64,000 nt of DNA, from positions 4,898,001 through 4,962,000 of the forward strand of contig OX621255.1 in assembly GCA_951640165.1 (NCBI GenBank). Direction: 5' to 3'. The stretch is from Pseudoips prasinana. Taxonomy: Eukaryota > Arthropoda > Insecta > Lepidoptera > Nolidae. Of the stretch, positions 40,694 through 51,537 are shown one piece after another. Position 1 is the stretch's first letter; each line of letters opens with the position of its first letter. A model generated the notes under the pieces. The model searched no databases, was not told the origin of the DNA, and saw nothing but the letters and a program-made list of their open reading frames with translations. Position numbers and translations under genes: made by a program.

Positions 40694-41716
40694 AATTTTT
40701 TCGTAATTACAAATTAATTTATTTTTTTTATTATTGTCAATTACAAAATAATGCTAAGTCTATTCATTCATTATTTATTTTATTCATTCATTCCAACAAT
40801 AATAAATTCGAATCTATGGTATCTTGGGAAATTGCTAACAACTGTCATAAGCTGTCATCTCTACTGACATCTTACGACAATTCAATCTGGCCTTTAGTTA
40901 TATTCTGTGGCTTAAAATATAATGCTTGTAATTATGCTGTAATATTCCGACGTTGCGCCTGTCAAGTTCCATATTTGGATATTCTTTTTTAATTTTGTGT
41001 ATTTTTGATGTGTTACTTCATTCCTCCCGCTCGCTGGGTATTTTTTGTTGGAGTGATTTTGGAAAAAGGACACAGAAAACAGAACTCAGAAGAATATAGG
41101 AAACTCAGGATTTGACCAATGAGCGCGCGCGGTGGCGGAGAGTTTGCTGTGAGATGGTCCCAACCTAGTTTGCCTACAATTGGTAGCACGACGTACTATC
41201 GGCCAACATAGTATATGCGATGATATATTCGCCCATCATTAACTCAATTGTAACTTACATGATAACATGTCATATGTGACACATCATATGCGGCTACTGA
41301 AAGGTTCGCTCGTTTTACATTTTTATATACACAATCACAATCCTTTAAGTATAGAATATAAACTAGGAAAAAATTTGTAAATATATATTTGTGGGTATAA
41401 TAAGGATTTTTATTTCTGCGTCATTTCTATTTAATGTTTTGTTTATAAACAAAGATAAATATTTATTATTGTTTCCCAAAACTTTCAAATATCACATGTG
41501 GAACTTGGACTACACTTAATTTATATCTTCGAAAATTATGCAGTAATGATGCAAAACCTGAACAGCGCACTGCTCCTGACTCAGAATCATAAAGACATAC
41601 CAATCAAGGTGATCTCCATTGCCAATTACTCAAAATGAAGCCGAACTAGGTGCGAACCGCTTAATAACGGTGGTATGCTATCAAATGATTGTTTGACCTG
41701 GTTCGTACTAATGCGT
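40694..41716. other. Unassigned AT-rich DNA
   Basis: No gene or repeat recognised. Confidence 0.4.
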
Positions 41717-41915
41717 GTTACACGTGGCGCGTGTGAGCGTGCCAGTTGGAATAGACAGTTGGTTGTACTCAAAATAAACTGTGCTACTAGCTGTGCTCCG
41801 AGATTTATGTACATCTAGTGTGTTTATATATCAGCAATAGGTGAAACCTCGAGTTTATCCTCAGTACAGCCAACTGTCTATTCCAACTGGCACGCTCACA
41901 CGCGCCACGTGTAAC
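41717..41915. repeat. Foldback with 53-bp arms
   Basis: 41717-41769 (GTTACACGTGGCGCGTGTGA) is the inverse of 41863-41915 except at one base. The 93-bp spacer includes a Helitron-end-like CTAGCTGTGCTCCG. Confidence 0.65.
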
Positions 41916-41944
41916 AGCTATAAAATAGCTAGTGTGTGTAAATA

Positions 41945-42240
41945 GTAAACCGCGTTAAACTTCATAAATTATAGCATATATGCTATTCGGATATATAAGC
42001 TATATTACTACAAAGATTCATCAAAATCCGTTCAGTAGTTTATGCGTGAAAGAATTACAAATATCCATACACACAAACTTTTGCATCTATAATACTAGTA
42101 GGATAAGAGTTAAAGTCCAAAGTGACGTTAATGCGGGAACAATGGGGTACCCCATTACGAGTACTCTCGCATTAACGCTTCCTACAATTCTTAGATCATA
42201 TATGTATAGACTTTTGCCTTTTGGACTTCTTATATATGTT
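41945..42240. repeat. Helitron (minus) next to a small foldback
   Basis: 41945-42112 is an inverted Helitron (AAACCGCGTTAAACTTC to CTATAATACTAGTAGGA). 42105-42240 folds back: AAAGTCCAAAG and GTTAATGCG on the left, mirrored right, around the palindrome AATGGGGTACCCCATT. Confidence 0.5.
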
Positions 42241-43319
42241 ACGCGATTTCTCCTATGCTTGTAATTTAGATAGTTATCGATAAAAGAGTTATCGAAATCG
42301 ATAGTCCCATATAATTTTTGTTGAAATAGGATAATACTCTTAAGATGTATACGGAAATTAATGGTGTAATAAATAGATAGAATAATACATTGATATTTTA
42401 AATTTGTACTTTTCGTCACATAAAATGTTTTGATATCTTGGGTTGTAATTTTTATGAGAATCATTAATATTAATAGAACACAGTTCATTTTACACGCTGA
42501 TAATGTAGCTTCCTTTAGTAATTTTATTTTTAAAGCAGTTATGTATTTTTGTATTTATCCTTCACCAACCAATAAACATACAAAAAACCAAAAATCAAAT
42601 CTTTAGTTTACAGCCATATTGTTGGTTTTCATACGAGTTCTTCACGTCGTAAGCCCCAGCAATTCGTTCAGCGACTGTCGCCTAGGTAGCTGCCTAGTAC
42701 TGTCGACAATAATACCAACACACGAGGCGAGTAACTGTCCGACTGTCTCATACAGAGTAAACGCTGCATAGGTTAACGTTCATGTGAGTCATGCGAGCGA
42801 GGTTGTTTACCTGTTTGAGCTGAAAAAGGTTGGCAGGCTAATATGGTATGTAGTGCCGTGGGATTGGGTTATGGTTATACAGATTTTTGTAATGAAGACT
42901 TATGGTTATTAGGTAGAAATTTGGAATAAACTTGGTCATTCTACTTTTCTTAAATGGTAGTCTATAGTCTTTGATCATTAAATAATCGGGAACGGGTGCA
43001 ATTTTCAACGAAGTATGGAAAGTCTTATAACTGTTGTAAGGCATTGGTCCAAAATTCACACCGCCAGCCGCCCAATTTTTATAAGTTGAGAGCTAAATAG
43101 TACTTTTGCATCACCCCATCTCGGAAGGAGTATTTTTGCTCTTCGATATCTGAGTGGAAAAGTCGTTTTTATCCTCTAGAGGATAAAGTAAATTTGAATT
43201 TAGAACATCGTGTGCACTAAGTTTGTGAATGCAAAATATCATTTTTAAATATTGATACTGTTTTACATTGGCGAATGTTAGGGGGAAGAGAAGCTGATGA
43301 TGTGATCAATCAAGCCACT
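42241..43319. other. Unassigned DNA
   Basis: GC-richer patch at 42640-42800 (CGACTGTCGCCTAGGTAGC). Two minus-strand frames (42087-42488 and 42838-43059) are unrecognised; the first runs over the neighbouring foldback. Confidence 0.35.
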
Positions 43320-43730
43320 TAGACTCAAAAGCCAACTGCATATGGTTTCACTAGCAATTGCATCATGTTGCTTCCATCAATCTCATGTTCACATACCATG
43401 GATAGAGTGTATGTTACCGGGACACTCAGCTTAATATCTCCTTCATTAGACGTGACCTTGCATTCATGACTCCAATATAATAACACTGATTTCGAAAATA
43501 CGCCACAATTTTCTTGTCATCATCGGATCACTTTCGCTTGGCCCAGTTTCGGTTTATTGTCTTGTCGCCTTCTTTGGATTACTCATCTTGTTATACGAAT
43601 GTCGACTTTATTGACATAATGGTAGTGGCTACTGGATGTTTCTTTCCGTAGCGTTGCGACAGTGCAGTCTTGATGTTTGTATCAGAAGTTAAATGTGGTC
43701 TCTTTGCTGCTTTAATAATAAACAAAGAAC
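43320..43730 (-). pseudogene. Possible decayed coding sequence, unrecognised
   Basis: On the minus strand three short frames follow one another. They contain RPHLTSDTNIKTALSQRYG, then SNPKKATRQ, then KVTSNEGDIKLSVPVTYTLS and MVCEHEIDGSNMMQLLVKPY with a stop. Composition is protein-like but broken by stops. The family is not recognised. It ends exactly where the DD41D mariner was inserted. Confidence 0.25.
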
Positions 43731-43736
43731 ATTGTA

Positions 43737-45054
43737 CAGGGTGTCCGGTGGCGGATTTATGTTAATGAAAGCTAATAAAAGAAAAACTTATAAACTTACG
43801 GTTTTATTGACTAATTAAATAAATACATGAATAATGCGGATTTCACTTTTTAAAAATTATTTCATCCAAATGCTGTCCATTTAGACGCACACACTGTTGA
43901 AAACGGTCCACCGTATTACGGCCTACGCGCTGCAACAGGCTCGGCTGGATTTGCTGAATTTCATTGTGGATATTTTCCTTCAACTGCACAACAGACAGAG
44001 GATTATTGGCATAAACTTTGCTTTTGAGATAACCCCATAAAAAAAAGTCCATTGGAGTTAAATCTGGTGACCTCGGTGGCCACGGGATGTCTCCAAAGCG
44101 GCTTATCAATTTATGAGGAAAATTTTGACGAAGTAAAGCCATAGACGTCCTGGCTGTATGCGGAGTCGCCCCATCTTGCTGAAACCACGTGTGCGTCGAG
44201 TAGGATGGATGTGCTCGCAAATTTGGTAAAAAATATTCAGTTATCATGCGTCCATAGTTTTCACTGTTGACATTTACAGCTTCGCCACGAGAATTTTCAA
44301 AAAAATAGGGCCCGATGATTCCGTTTGTCGATAACGCGCACCAAACAGTAACTCTTGGGCAATGCAGGGATCGCTGATGTTTTTGTCGTGGATTACGACC
44401 TTTTGGGGCCCAGTAACGACAGTTTTGTTTATTTACATGACCGTTCAAATGAAAATGGGCCTCATCACTCCAAAAAATGCAATTTACAGTGCGAAATCTC
44501 TCTAACATCCGTTCACAGAAGTTTTTTCTTAAAATAAAGTCATTTTCTTTAAGTTCTTGGATTATTTGAATCTTAAAAGGGTGGAACTTTAAATCTTTTT
44601 TTAAAATTTCGTGAACAATGCTTTTAGGAAGTGCCAAAGTGGCTGCTCTTTTCCGCACTGAGAGTCGTGGATTTTCTCGCAAGCTTCTTTCAACTTCTTG
44701 AACGTTTTCTGTGGTCCTTGATGTTCTGCTGGGGCCCGGCTGAGGGTTATTTAAAGCAGAAGATGTCTGGCGGAACCTCTGCACCCACGATCTAATCAAA
44801 TTAACACTTGGTCCGTCGCTTAATCGCCGAATATTGTAGTGGGAACAAAACTGTCGGCGCGCAGTCACGTAAGAATCACCACTCTTAAAAAACGCCTCAA
44901 TAGCGTACGCACGGTGTTGTCCCGACCACTGCGGCATTGTGACTAACAAATCCGCATTCTCGGAGCGTCGAATGACACCTCCCTCTCCCCGCACCGTTTA
45001 TAACTTTTATAGATATACCCTTTTAAAAACATAAATCTGCCACCGGACACCCTG
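43737..45054 (-). mobile_element. Complete DD41D mariner-type transposon
   Basis: 1318 bp, flanked by TA (43735-43736 and 45055-45056). The inverted termini start CAGGGTGTCCGGTGGC and match over about 27 bp with a single difference. An uninterrupted transposase frame fills the interior. Only one copy is in the window. The intact frame and termini suggest recent activity. Confidence 0.85.
43843..44937 (-). CDS. Tc1/mariner-superfamily transposase, DD41D
   Basis: This enzyme excises the element and reinserts it at TA by cut-and-paste. I choose the ATG at 44937 (364 residues, starting MPQWSGQHRAYAIEAFFKSG). An upstream GTG would add 19 residues but is less likely. Residues 1-60 look like the insect DUF4817-type helix-turn-helix. 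A second DNA-binding helix region follows (RENPRLSVRKRAATLALPKS). The catalytic triad is D158 (FWSDEAHFHLNG), D255 (FQQDGATPHTA) and D297 (SPDLTPMDFFLWG), with 41 residues between the last two, hence DD41D rather than DD34D. No stop or frameshift. Expected to act in the nucleus on its own termini at 43737 and 45054. A DD41D group is known from flies (rosa); whether this belongs there needs a phylogeny. Confidence 0.85.
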   Translation of the reverse strand: MPQWSGQHRAYAIEAFFKSGDSYVTARRQFCSHYNIRRLSDGPSVNLIRSWVQRFRQTSSALNNPQPGPSRTSRTTENVQEVERSLRENPRLSVRKRAATLALPKSIVHEILKKDLKFHPFKIQIIQELKENDFILRKNFCERMLERFRTVNCIFWSDEAHFHLNGHVNKQNCRYWAPKGRNPRQKHQRSLHCPRVTVWCALSTNGIIGPYFFENSRGEAVNVNSENYGRMITEYFLPNLRAHPSYSTHTWFQQDGATPHTARTSMALLRQNFPHKLISRFGDIPWPPRSPDLTPMDFFLWGYLKSKVYANNPLSVVQLKENIHNEIQQIQPSLLQRVGRNTVDRFQQCVRLNGQHLDEIIFKK

Positions 45055-45056
45055 TA

Positions 45057-45143
45057 CTTACTGATTGGGAACTTATGTAATGTTTGCGAAGCGAAATGCG
45101 CGTACACTGCTGCACTGTTGCCAAATTAAGAATAAGAATAACT
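45057..45143. other. Spacer between mariner and Helitron
   Basis: No feature recognised. Confidence 0.3.
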
Positions 45144-45718
45144 AGGCGTGCCCCGCGATTTAACTTTATAAATGATAGCCTATGTGTTATTCAGATATAC
45201 AACATGTAACTTAATTAACGCACATCCTGAAAATAGTTTGTTCAGAATCGTTTACTGAATCGATTTATATCATTTTTAATATAGGTAATTTTTTATTCCA
45301 AAACAATTAAACTACGGAAATTATTGTTATATTAACCCTGTACTGTCAAAACAAATTGAAATGGACCGTAAGTCAAAGTAATAAGACTTTAAAATCGCAA
45401 TTTTATTTGTATTCGTACAAATTCCATCATTCAATACAAAATTAAGAAAATAAACTTTATTCCAAGAAACTAATTAAGTAAATAACAATGTATATACATG
45501 TTAAATTAAAAATTCAGTGTATGTATTATAATCACAACATAAAATTATAAATGGGGTGTTTGAGGGTGTGCGTTATTTACGTTACATGTTGTATAAGCTA
45601 TATTACTACAAAGTTTCATCAGAATCCGGTGGTCCAATTAGATGGTTTTTGCGTGACAGTAACAAACACTCATACATACATACTCACAAACTTGAGCATT
45701 TATAACACTGGTAGGATT
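45144..45718 (-). mobile_element. Helitron-like element split by a TA-flanked MITE
   Basis: The inverted 3' end AGGCGTGCCCCGCGATTTAA starts at 45147. The interior is interrupted at 45200. It resumes at 45594 with TAAGCTATATTACTACAAAG and ends CATTTATAACACTGGTAGGA. Confidence 0.6.
45200..45591. mobile_element. TA-flanked MITE (family T), copy 1
   Basis: 392 bp with TIRs CAACATGTAACTTAATTAAC and inverse, TA on both sides (45198-45199 and 45592-45593). A second copy at 59797-60649 has the same ends. Non-coding. The terminal TA fits mobilisation by a Tc1/mariner-type transposase, though its TIRs do not match either mariner in this window. Confidence 0.65.
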
Positions 45719-46118
45719 CTATAGATATATAGATTCCATTCTATATACAACTAAAATAAAATACATAATATTTAAAACGTTTTTATTCACGTAGACTTTA
45801 ATAAAGCGCTTGTAAATAGTCAGAACATGTTTGTAATAATTAAATATACATAATTATTTCTAGGTAGGTACTTATAGATATTTAGTTACACGGATTTCAA
45901 GAAAACATTTAGAATAAAATTTATTTTATAATAATAATGATATTTAGCTAGCTTATGCGAGTATTAAGTTATTGTCAAAGAGATCTTGTATAGGTTTAAT
46001 TATCGAACTCATAGCGCATATTTCATAAAGACAAAAGATTATTTTTAAAATATAACTGGACGCGGTGGCAGTATGAGGAGTGGAAGTGTGAGTTAGCTCT
46101 AGGAAGACAGCGATTTGA
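45719..46118. other. Unassigned AT-rich DNA
   Basis: A 60-codon minus-strand frame (45953-46135) is unrecognised. Confidence 0.4.
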
Positions 46119-46310
46119 TTGCACGTGTGGCGCATCGGCTATGACAGTCGCCTCACCGCTTCGTGTCGCGGGTTCGAGTCCTGCGCCGGACAACTATAGT
46201 TGTACTGAGCCTGGATGTAATTTGTGTCCGTCTATTGTATGTTTGCAAAGTACCTCGTGACACTGGGTTTAGGTTCGCTATTGCGGGCGATGTCTTTAAA
46301 AAAAATCTGT
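46119..46310 (+). mobile_element. SINE family C, best head
   Basis: GTGTGGCGCATCGGCTATGA (A-box region), GCGGGTTCGAGTCCTGCGCC (B box), CCTGGATGTAATTTGTGTCC and GCAAAGTACCTCGTGACAC. Clearly tRNA-derived. Confidence 0.65.
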
Positions 46311-46799
46311 TTGTGGTACAGTCACTGTGCCTGGGTGTAACATCGCCATTATTTCATGTCCAAAAATCTTCAGAACATTATTTTTCTGACTCGTGATATC
46401 ATTATTAGCAGATGCACATACCTACACGAACTGTCGACATCAATAAATTGTCACTAAAAAGAATTAAGCATATAAGTGTTGGTTTCTAAGCTCAAAACTA
46501 TTTATCAAACTTATTCAGATGTTTATCAGTGGTGAGTGAGGTGGTGACATTTTGATCTCTGAGATCACGCAAAGGTCTCGAACTGCATTCGTCACGTAAT
46601 GATCAGTTCCATTCTATCATACGCATTCTCGAGAATAGGTCACACAACCAAACAGGTGACCACTTACTTATTGTTAATTATTTTAAATGTCAACCTCTTT
46701 ACCAGCTTCCCACGATGTCGTCCAATATATTTAATATACTTACACGGTATCTATATAAAGGTTTAAATACTATGGTGTGACAATTCCGGTTGCAGTTAT
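46311..46799. other. No gene recognised
   Basis: Nothing identifiable. Confidence 0.4.
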
Positions 46800-47013
46800 A
46801 ATATTCTGGGAAATTATTCAGACATGGCCATCTGATATCAAACTAAACAGAGCTTTTACTATGGAAACCAGATAACTGATATACTATATATACCTACTAC
46901 TTTTCTTTTGTAAAAACATACATATACATATAAGTAGATAATTATATCTGTCCTGGGTGGGAACGAACCCATGACCTGCGGCGTGAACAGCAAGCATTTA
47001 CCAACCACGCCAA
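46800..47013 (-). mobile_element. SINE family A, antisense
   Basis: Plus strand: GACATGGCCATCTGATATC, GAAACCAGATAACTGATATA, GTCCTGGGTGGGAACGAACC and TTACCAACCACGCCAA. A central section is deleted (CAGACATGTTCATG missing). Confidence 0.6.
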
Positions 47014-47201
47014 TTTATGTATGCGCTTAGTCTTAAAAAGTGTGTCCACTAAAACTGAGTGTATCCATGCTTTGGATTGTCAATTCCGGCTGTAGATACT
47101 GGTCGTTATGCTGTGTCGGTGGTCTTAACTTAAGCTACTTTGACATAAAAGTAACCGAAACTAGAGCTTTTCTTAGGTTGTGCTTAAATGCCTTCTTTTT
47201 C

Positions 47202-47276
47202 GAACGAAGTTCCTTATCGCGCGTTGTGAAAGGGGGCTAGACGGAAAAAATTCTTACGAAAAGTTGCGCATGTTTC

Positions 47277-47307
<31 letters not shown>

Positions 47308-47462
47308 TATAGAAAGCAAGCCAGATATTTTCATTTCTATTTCGCATTGAACAGTGTGGTGTCGCGACGATTATTTTTGTTGAGTGTATACAGGTTTTTT
47401 GTACATAATAAATAATAAGAAATAACTTCGTTCCATCCGGGTGTCCCTTGACACCTCTCAAG
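47202..47462 (-). mobile_element. Repeat K copy 3
   Basis: Plus strand: GAACGAAGTTCCTTATCGCG, a CT run at 47288-47309, CCATCCGGGTGTCCCTTGAC. It lacks about 30 bp present in the other two copies between the CGTAAG and GCGCATG landmarks. Confidence 0.6.
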
Positions 47463-47465
47463 TTT

Positions 47466-48040
47466 TCTGTGTATAATAGCAAGGTAAACGAGAAAATGGG
47501 TCACCTGATGGTAAGTGATCACCGCCGCTCAAGTACACCCGGCAACACCAGAGAGGCCGCAAGTGCATTGCCGGCCTTTAAGAAAGGACTAGGCTCGCTT
47601 CTTACCGGCGCTGGGAGCTAATCTCAGCGCGAGAGAGTATGCGGCGTCCGGCCGGCTTCTCCCCGGCTAGGCGCCATCCCTGGGATCGCTGGCGTTTGGA
47701 GGAAGGGCACTCCACTCGTCTTTATAAGCGGTCCCGGAAAGAGGTAACCTGCTGTAGCTCAGAGTGCCTAAACGCGCTCGTGCGTGATGGGGAGGGGGGA
47801 GGCATTCGGGCCCCTCCCGTCCCCGGGTGAGAGTCTCAGACACTCAGTGTACGGCGGGGGCACTGGTGAAATCGTTCACGAGTACCCAGAGCCCGCGCTA
47901 CAGGCACTGTGAGGCTGGCTACCGTGGTGGTTTTAGTGGGTCGGCCCTACACAACGTGCGAGTAGCATTTCCACAACGTAAAAAAAAAAAAAATTGCCTC
48001 GCTTCTTAAGGGCTTGCCTTAGCCTTCTGCTTTTCAGATC
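47466..48040 (-). repeat. Repeat M split by an R1-like insertion
   Basis: The left part has GGGTCACCTGATGGTAAGTG, then CACCGCCGCTCAAGTACACC and GCCGGCCTTTAAGAAAGG. It resumes after the insertion with AGGGCTTGCCTTAGCC. The 11-bp CTCGCTTCTTA is duplicated (47594-47604 and 47998-48008). Confidence 0.5.
47605..47997 (+). mobile_element. R1-like LINE 3' end with poly-A, 11-bp duplication
   Basis: This GC-rich insert contains GCTACCGTGGTGGTTTTAGT and GGGTCGGCCC and ends in a poly-A run at 47980-47993. It is flanked by CTCGCTTCTTA on both sides. Frames inside are by-products of GC content. No protein domain is visible. Confidence 0.5.
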
Positions 48041-48439
48041 CCGTATTTTGCCTTTTAACAATATCTATCTACGAAGGCTTTGTTTGCTCATTGGCAAGCC
48101 TTTGGGATTTATTTGTCACTATACTAAAACTTTTACTAGTCGATTATGACTGTGAATACATAAAAAAATCCTACTAAAAAAAACTTCTGATGAAAGAAAC
48201 GTCAAAAGACAACATTATACTTTCAAGATAATAAATATTGGTACACTTTATTCTCAATACAATATTTCTCAATTCAAGCTCTACTAAATCGAATTGCTCT
48301 ATAAATCTTAGCCTGATACTTAGGTCTCTTTTTATAGATCAAATCGGAGCCATGCATAAATTCACACTTAAAAAGCTGATTATTCAATCTTATTGCTTAA
48401 ACGGCTCTTCAACTGTGAAATCAAACGTAGCCCCCAGTT
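48041..48439. other. Unassigned DNA
   Basis: No recognised repeat or gene. Confidence 0.4.
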
Positions 48440-48695
48440 TAACCGTGTGGTTTCCGGGCTAGAAAGAATAACAGGGTCACCCATACCATTCAGTGGGTGT
48501 CGCAAAATGTGACTAAGGGATACAGCAGGTAGTCCTGATATCTGTGTATTAGCTACCACCTAACCACAGTCACCAACTCGCATTCCAAGCGCAGTGACTA
48601 AGGCAAACCCTTCCAAATGGCAACATTATAGAAAACTTTGGGGGAGGCCTGTGTCAAGCAGTGGACGATGTCATGATGATGATGAATTTTACACC
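48440..48695 (+). repeat. RTE-associated repeat and tail
   Basis: AATAACAGGGTCACCCATAC, CAGTGGGTGTCGCAAAATG, then CTTTGGGGGAGGCCTGTGTC and ATGATGATGATG. It links the block at 57-252 to an RTE tail. Confidence 0.55.
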
Positions 48696-49180
48696 CTGCC
48701 TGTTCTGTGTCAAATATTCCAATAGCCACTGGTTAATTAAACACTCACTATTAAAACAACACATTTATTACAATTAAGGCATGAGTTCTGTTTCTATAGG
48801 GTAAATATTGTGAACGAAACGCTTGCGCTTCTAATTCGACTACAGCGCCATCTCTTGATGAGTCGAGAAACTAAAATGATTAGTGCAACTACTGAACTAA
48901 ATCAAAATTAAACAGCCACCATTAAAAAAGCACGGAATACTATTACTTTCTTAGAAGTCGCAGTAAATGCAACAGCAAATAAATTCGTAACAGCTGCGAA
49001 GGATGTAGTTTTCTATTTCCTTTCGATACAATGGCAGGAAACATTGATGAGGAGGCTAACAAGCAACCTTTTAGATAATTTGTAACTGAGGAAGTCTTAT
49101 CCGTTCACCTAAATCTCTGCATTTCAATGTGTCTACGTGTGTGATTGAATGAACATGTCAGCTGTACTGCTGTTACAATT
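48696..49180. other. Unassigned DNA
   Basis: Nothing recognised. Confidence 0.4.
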
Positions 49181-49340
49181 ATTGTACATATACTCACGCC
49201 TGTTCAGAGGGGTAGGCAGAGACAACGGATTTCCAATTGTCACGATTTTGCACACCTTTTTTGCCTCGTTTACGTTTACATCTTCTTTCTCACCACAACG
49301 CTCTCTTACATCAGTATTTCGTATTCTGTCTCTCAAAGTC
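49181..49340 (-). pseudogene. LINE ORF2 C-terminal scrap
   Basis: On the minus strand it shows MCGVTLRDRIRN and VRERCGEKED, then the NPLSLPTPL end seen also at 62690-62960. This is the region after the reverse transcriptase in several insect LINEs. It is decayed and lacks the catalytic part. Confidence 0.45.
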
Positions 49341-49527
49341 ACACCACACATACCCAACTTTTACTTCCAAATTAGACTTGGCACAAACACTCCAACGTCT
49401 AGCCATCGGCCAGTCGAGCAATGGAAATATGGAGAAGAACTATGTGCGTTGCATCACAGAGCAAATGCGGATACTCACAGGGTTCTTTTATTTATGTTCA
49501 TGGCTACAACTATTGTATCAGCAGTAC

Positions 49528-49645
49528 ATATCATCATCATCATATCAGCCGAAAGACGTCCCCTGCTGGACAAAAGCCTCCCCCATAGATGTCCACAATA
49601 GCCGGTGCCGTGCTGCCTGCATCCAGCGGCTTCCCGCTTCTTTGA
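49528..49645 (-). repeat. RTE LINE tail
   Basis: ATCATCATCATATCAGCCGA, AAGACGTCCCCTGCTGGAC, then CCTGCATCCAGCGGCTTCCC. Antisense. Confidence 0.6.
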
Positions 49646-50320
49646 AGTAATGTTTTATTACTTCAAAAAAAAAACAACTGCCACACTAAGAAATAAATCT
49701 ATCACTGAGGACTTTACAAGCATACAAAACACGGATACAAAGGTTTCCCAGATCCAAAACAACATAGGTACATGGATCACACAAATACTTGAATTGATCG
49801 TGATATAAACAGAAACAAAGGGGCGCTGAACCAAACGTGCAATGCACCCTTGGTCAACGCCATATCTTTTTTAATATTTCTAGCACATCCCAGTGTCAAA
49901 GATATTCCAACCACCAATTAGGCCTCTGATATGGCTTTCAGCTCGGACCGACAGCTTAACGCTTAACCACGATATCACTTTTTCGGTTACCCATGTACTA
50001 TACGTCTATCGCATCGTAATCGGTGTTCCTTCGCCGATGTCACCAGTGAGGGCATCTGAATATTAGTGCCTCAATGCCATATTACTCATTGCAGGATGTA
50101 ATATGGATGCATATCCAACTGCAATAGCAATAGGTAGATACATACTTGTTAACAAATACCTAAATAAAGGACAGGTTTCCCCTTCACCATTCCCTCGTCA
50201 CTTGTAAAGCATTTGCAATAATTTCCATAATTGCTGGCATTTATCTTGTTCTTGTGTCTATACTTAATTGGGTCAGCGATTGGTTGCTCTTATTCATTCA
50301 ATAATAATATGTACCTAGGC
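49646..50320. other. Unassigned DNA
   Basis: No gene recognised. A 10-base A-run near 49667 is preceded by an inverted TTACTTCAA. Confidence 0.4.
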
Positions 50321-50325
50321 ATCTA

Positions 50326-50700
50326 TATTGCTCTGTGGTGACGGCATAGAATATCATTACCCCATCTCATCCCTTGGGGGGCGTATAAATCGTCCGAGGG
50401 AATACATACCAGAGAACGGGCAACAGCGTTATTCTGTGAACTATGACCATCAAACTGCGATCGCCAACTCGTCTGCCAAGCGTGGCGATTATGGCATATC
50501 CCCCATCCTTCGGGGAGGCTATTGACCAGCAGTGGACGTACTTTGGCTAACATGATGAGGCATCTATAGCATGGAGAGGGCTATGCTCGAAGTTTTCCTG
50601 CGAGATCGAATCGGAAATGTTGAAATCCGCTGTAGAACACAAAACCAAACTAATGGACATAGACCGAAGAATTGCCAAGCTGAAGTGAATAAATGAATGA
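50326..50700 (+). repeat. RTE LINE: 3' tail plus an ORF2-end fragment
   Basis: 50326-50560 is a full sense tail (TACCCCATCTCATCCCTTGG to TTGGCTAACATGATGAGG). 50565-50700 follows with a piece of the ORF2 end (GCTATGCTCGAAGTTTTCCT, AAGAATTGCCAAGCTGAAG), matching 59365-59470. Confidence 0.55.
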
Positions 50701-50741
50701 GCACATTTATCAGGAATATTTCTACTATTTTGTAATTGTAG

Positions 50742-50960
50742 CTAGACGTGCCGGTTGGCGTGATTGGTGAATACTTGCCTTTCACGCCGCAGGTCCCACC
50801 CAGGACAGATATTTGTGTGCATGAACATGTCTGTATTTACAAAAAGAAAACTAGTATATTTAATATATCAGTTATCTATTTGGTTTCCATAGTGCAAGCT
50901 CTGCTTAGTTTGGAAATAGATGGCCGTGTGTGAATAATTTCCCAGGATATTATTATTATA
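50742..50960 (+). mobile_element. SINE family A with B box deleted
   Basis: Head TGCCGGTTGGCGTGATTGG, then CACGCCGCAGGTCCCACCCA, so the GTGGGTTCGATT segment is lost. The tail CCCAGGATATTATTATTATA is intact. Confidence 0.6.
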
Positions 50961-51537
50961 ACGTATGTAGATTACGTTAGTACCAAAGTAAATAAAACGA
51001 GGCAAAACTACAAACAAGGTGAATTGCGACATCAAACAAACCTTGGTCTCAGTTGTAATCACGAAGCTACTAATTTTCGCAGCGCTTTGGAACCTTTCGT
51101 TTAGCGCTAATTTGGTTTAGTAGATAATAAGATACTATGTCACTCCTAGTCCGTTACCTATCTCCGTTATCGATAATCTTAATATGAACAATGTAAAAGT
51201 TAATTTAAAACAATATTTTACGTCACTGTAGGTATTAAAATGTGTAAGAACCTAATCTGTATGTAGCTTATTAAGTGTATTTTCTTTATTAGTTTAGTAA
51301 ATTGCAAGGCATAGTGTTCTCGTATAAATGTTCTCGTAAAATTAGGTATTTGTTTATACTTATTATATAGATGGATATTAGATTGACGCATATTGGGAAG
51401 TGTCACGCTCAAACCCAAGAGATTTAAGTGACACTATATGTATTTATATATTCTGAATTGTAATTATTGATAATAATTAATAAAAAAAGTCAGCGGCTTG
51501 TAAATAGTGCTCCGATTCTATGCAATATGCAAATTTG
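50961..51537. other. Unassigned DNA
   Basis: A 66-codon minus-strand frame is unrecognised. Confidence 0.4.

Noticed and set aside
49149..49650. Plus-strand frames of 76-150 codons
   Set aside because: They run antisense to LINE fragments and have no recognisable domain.
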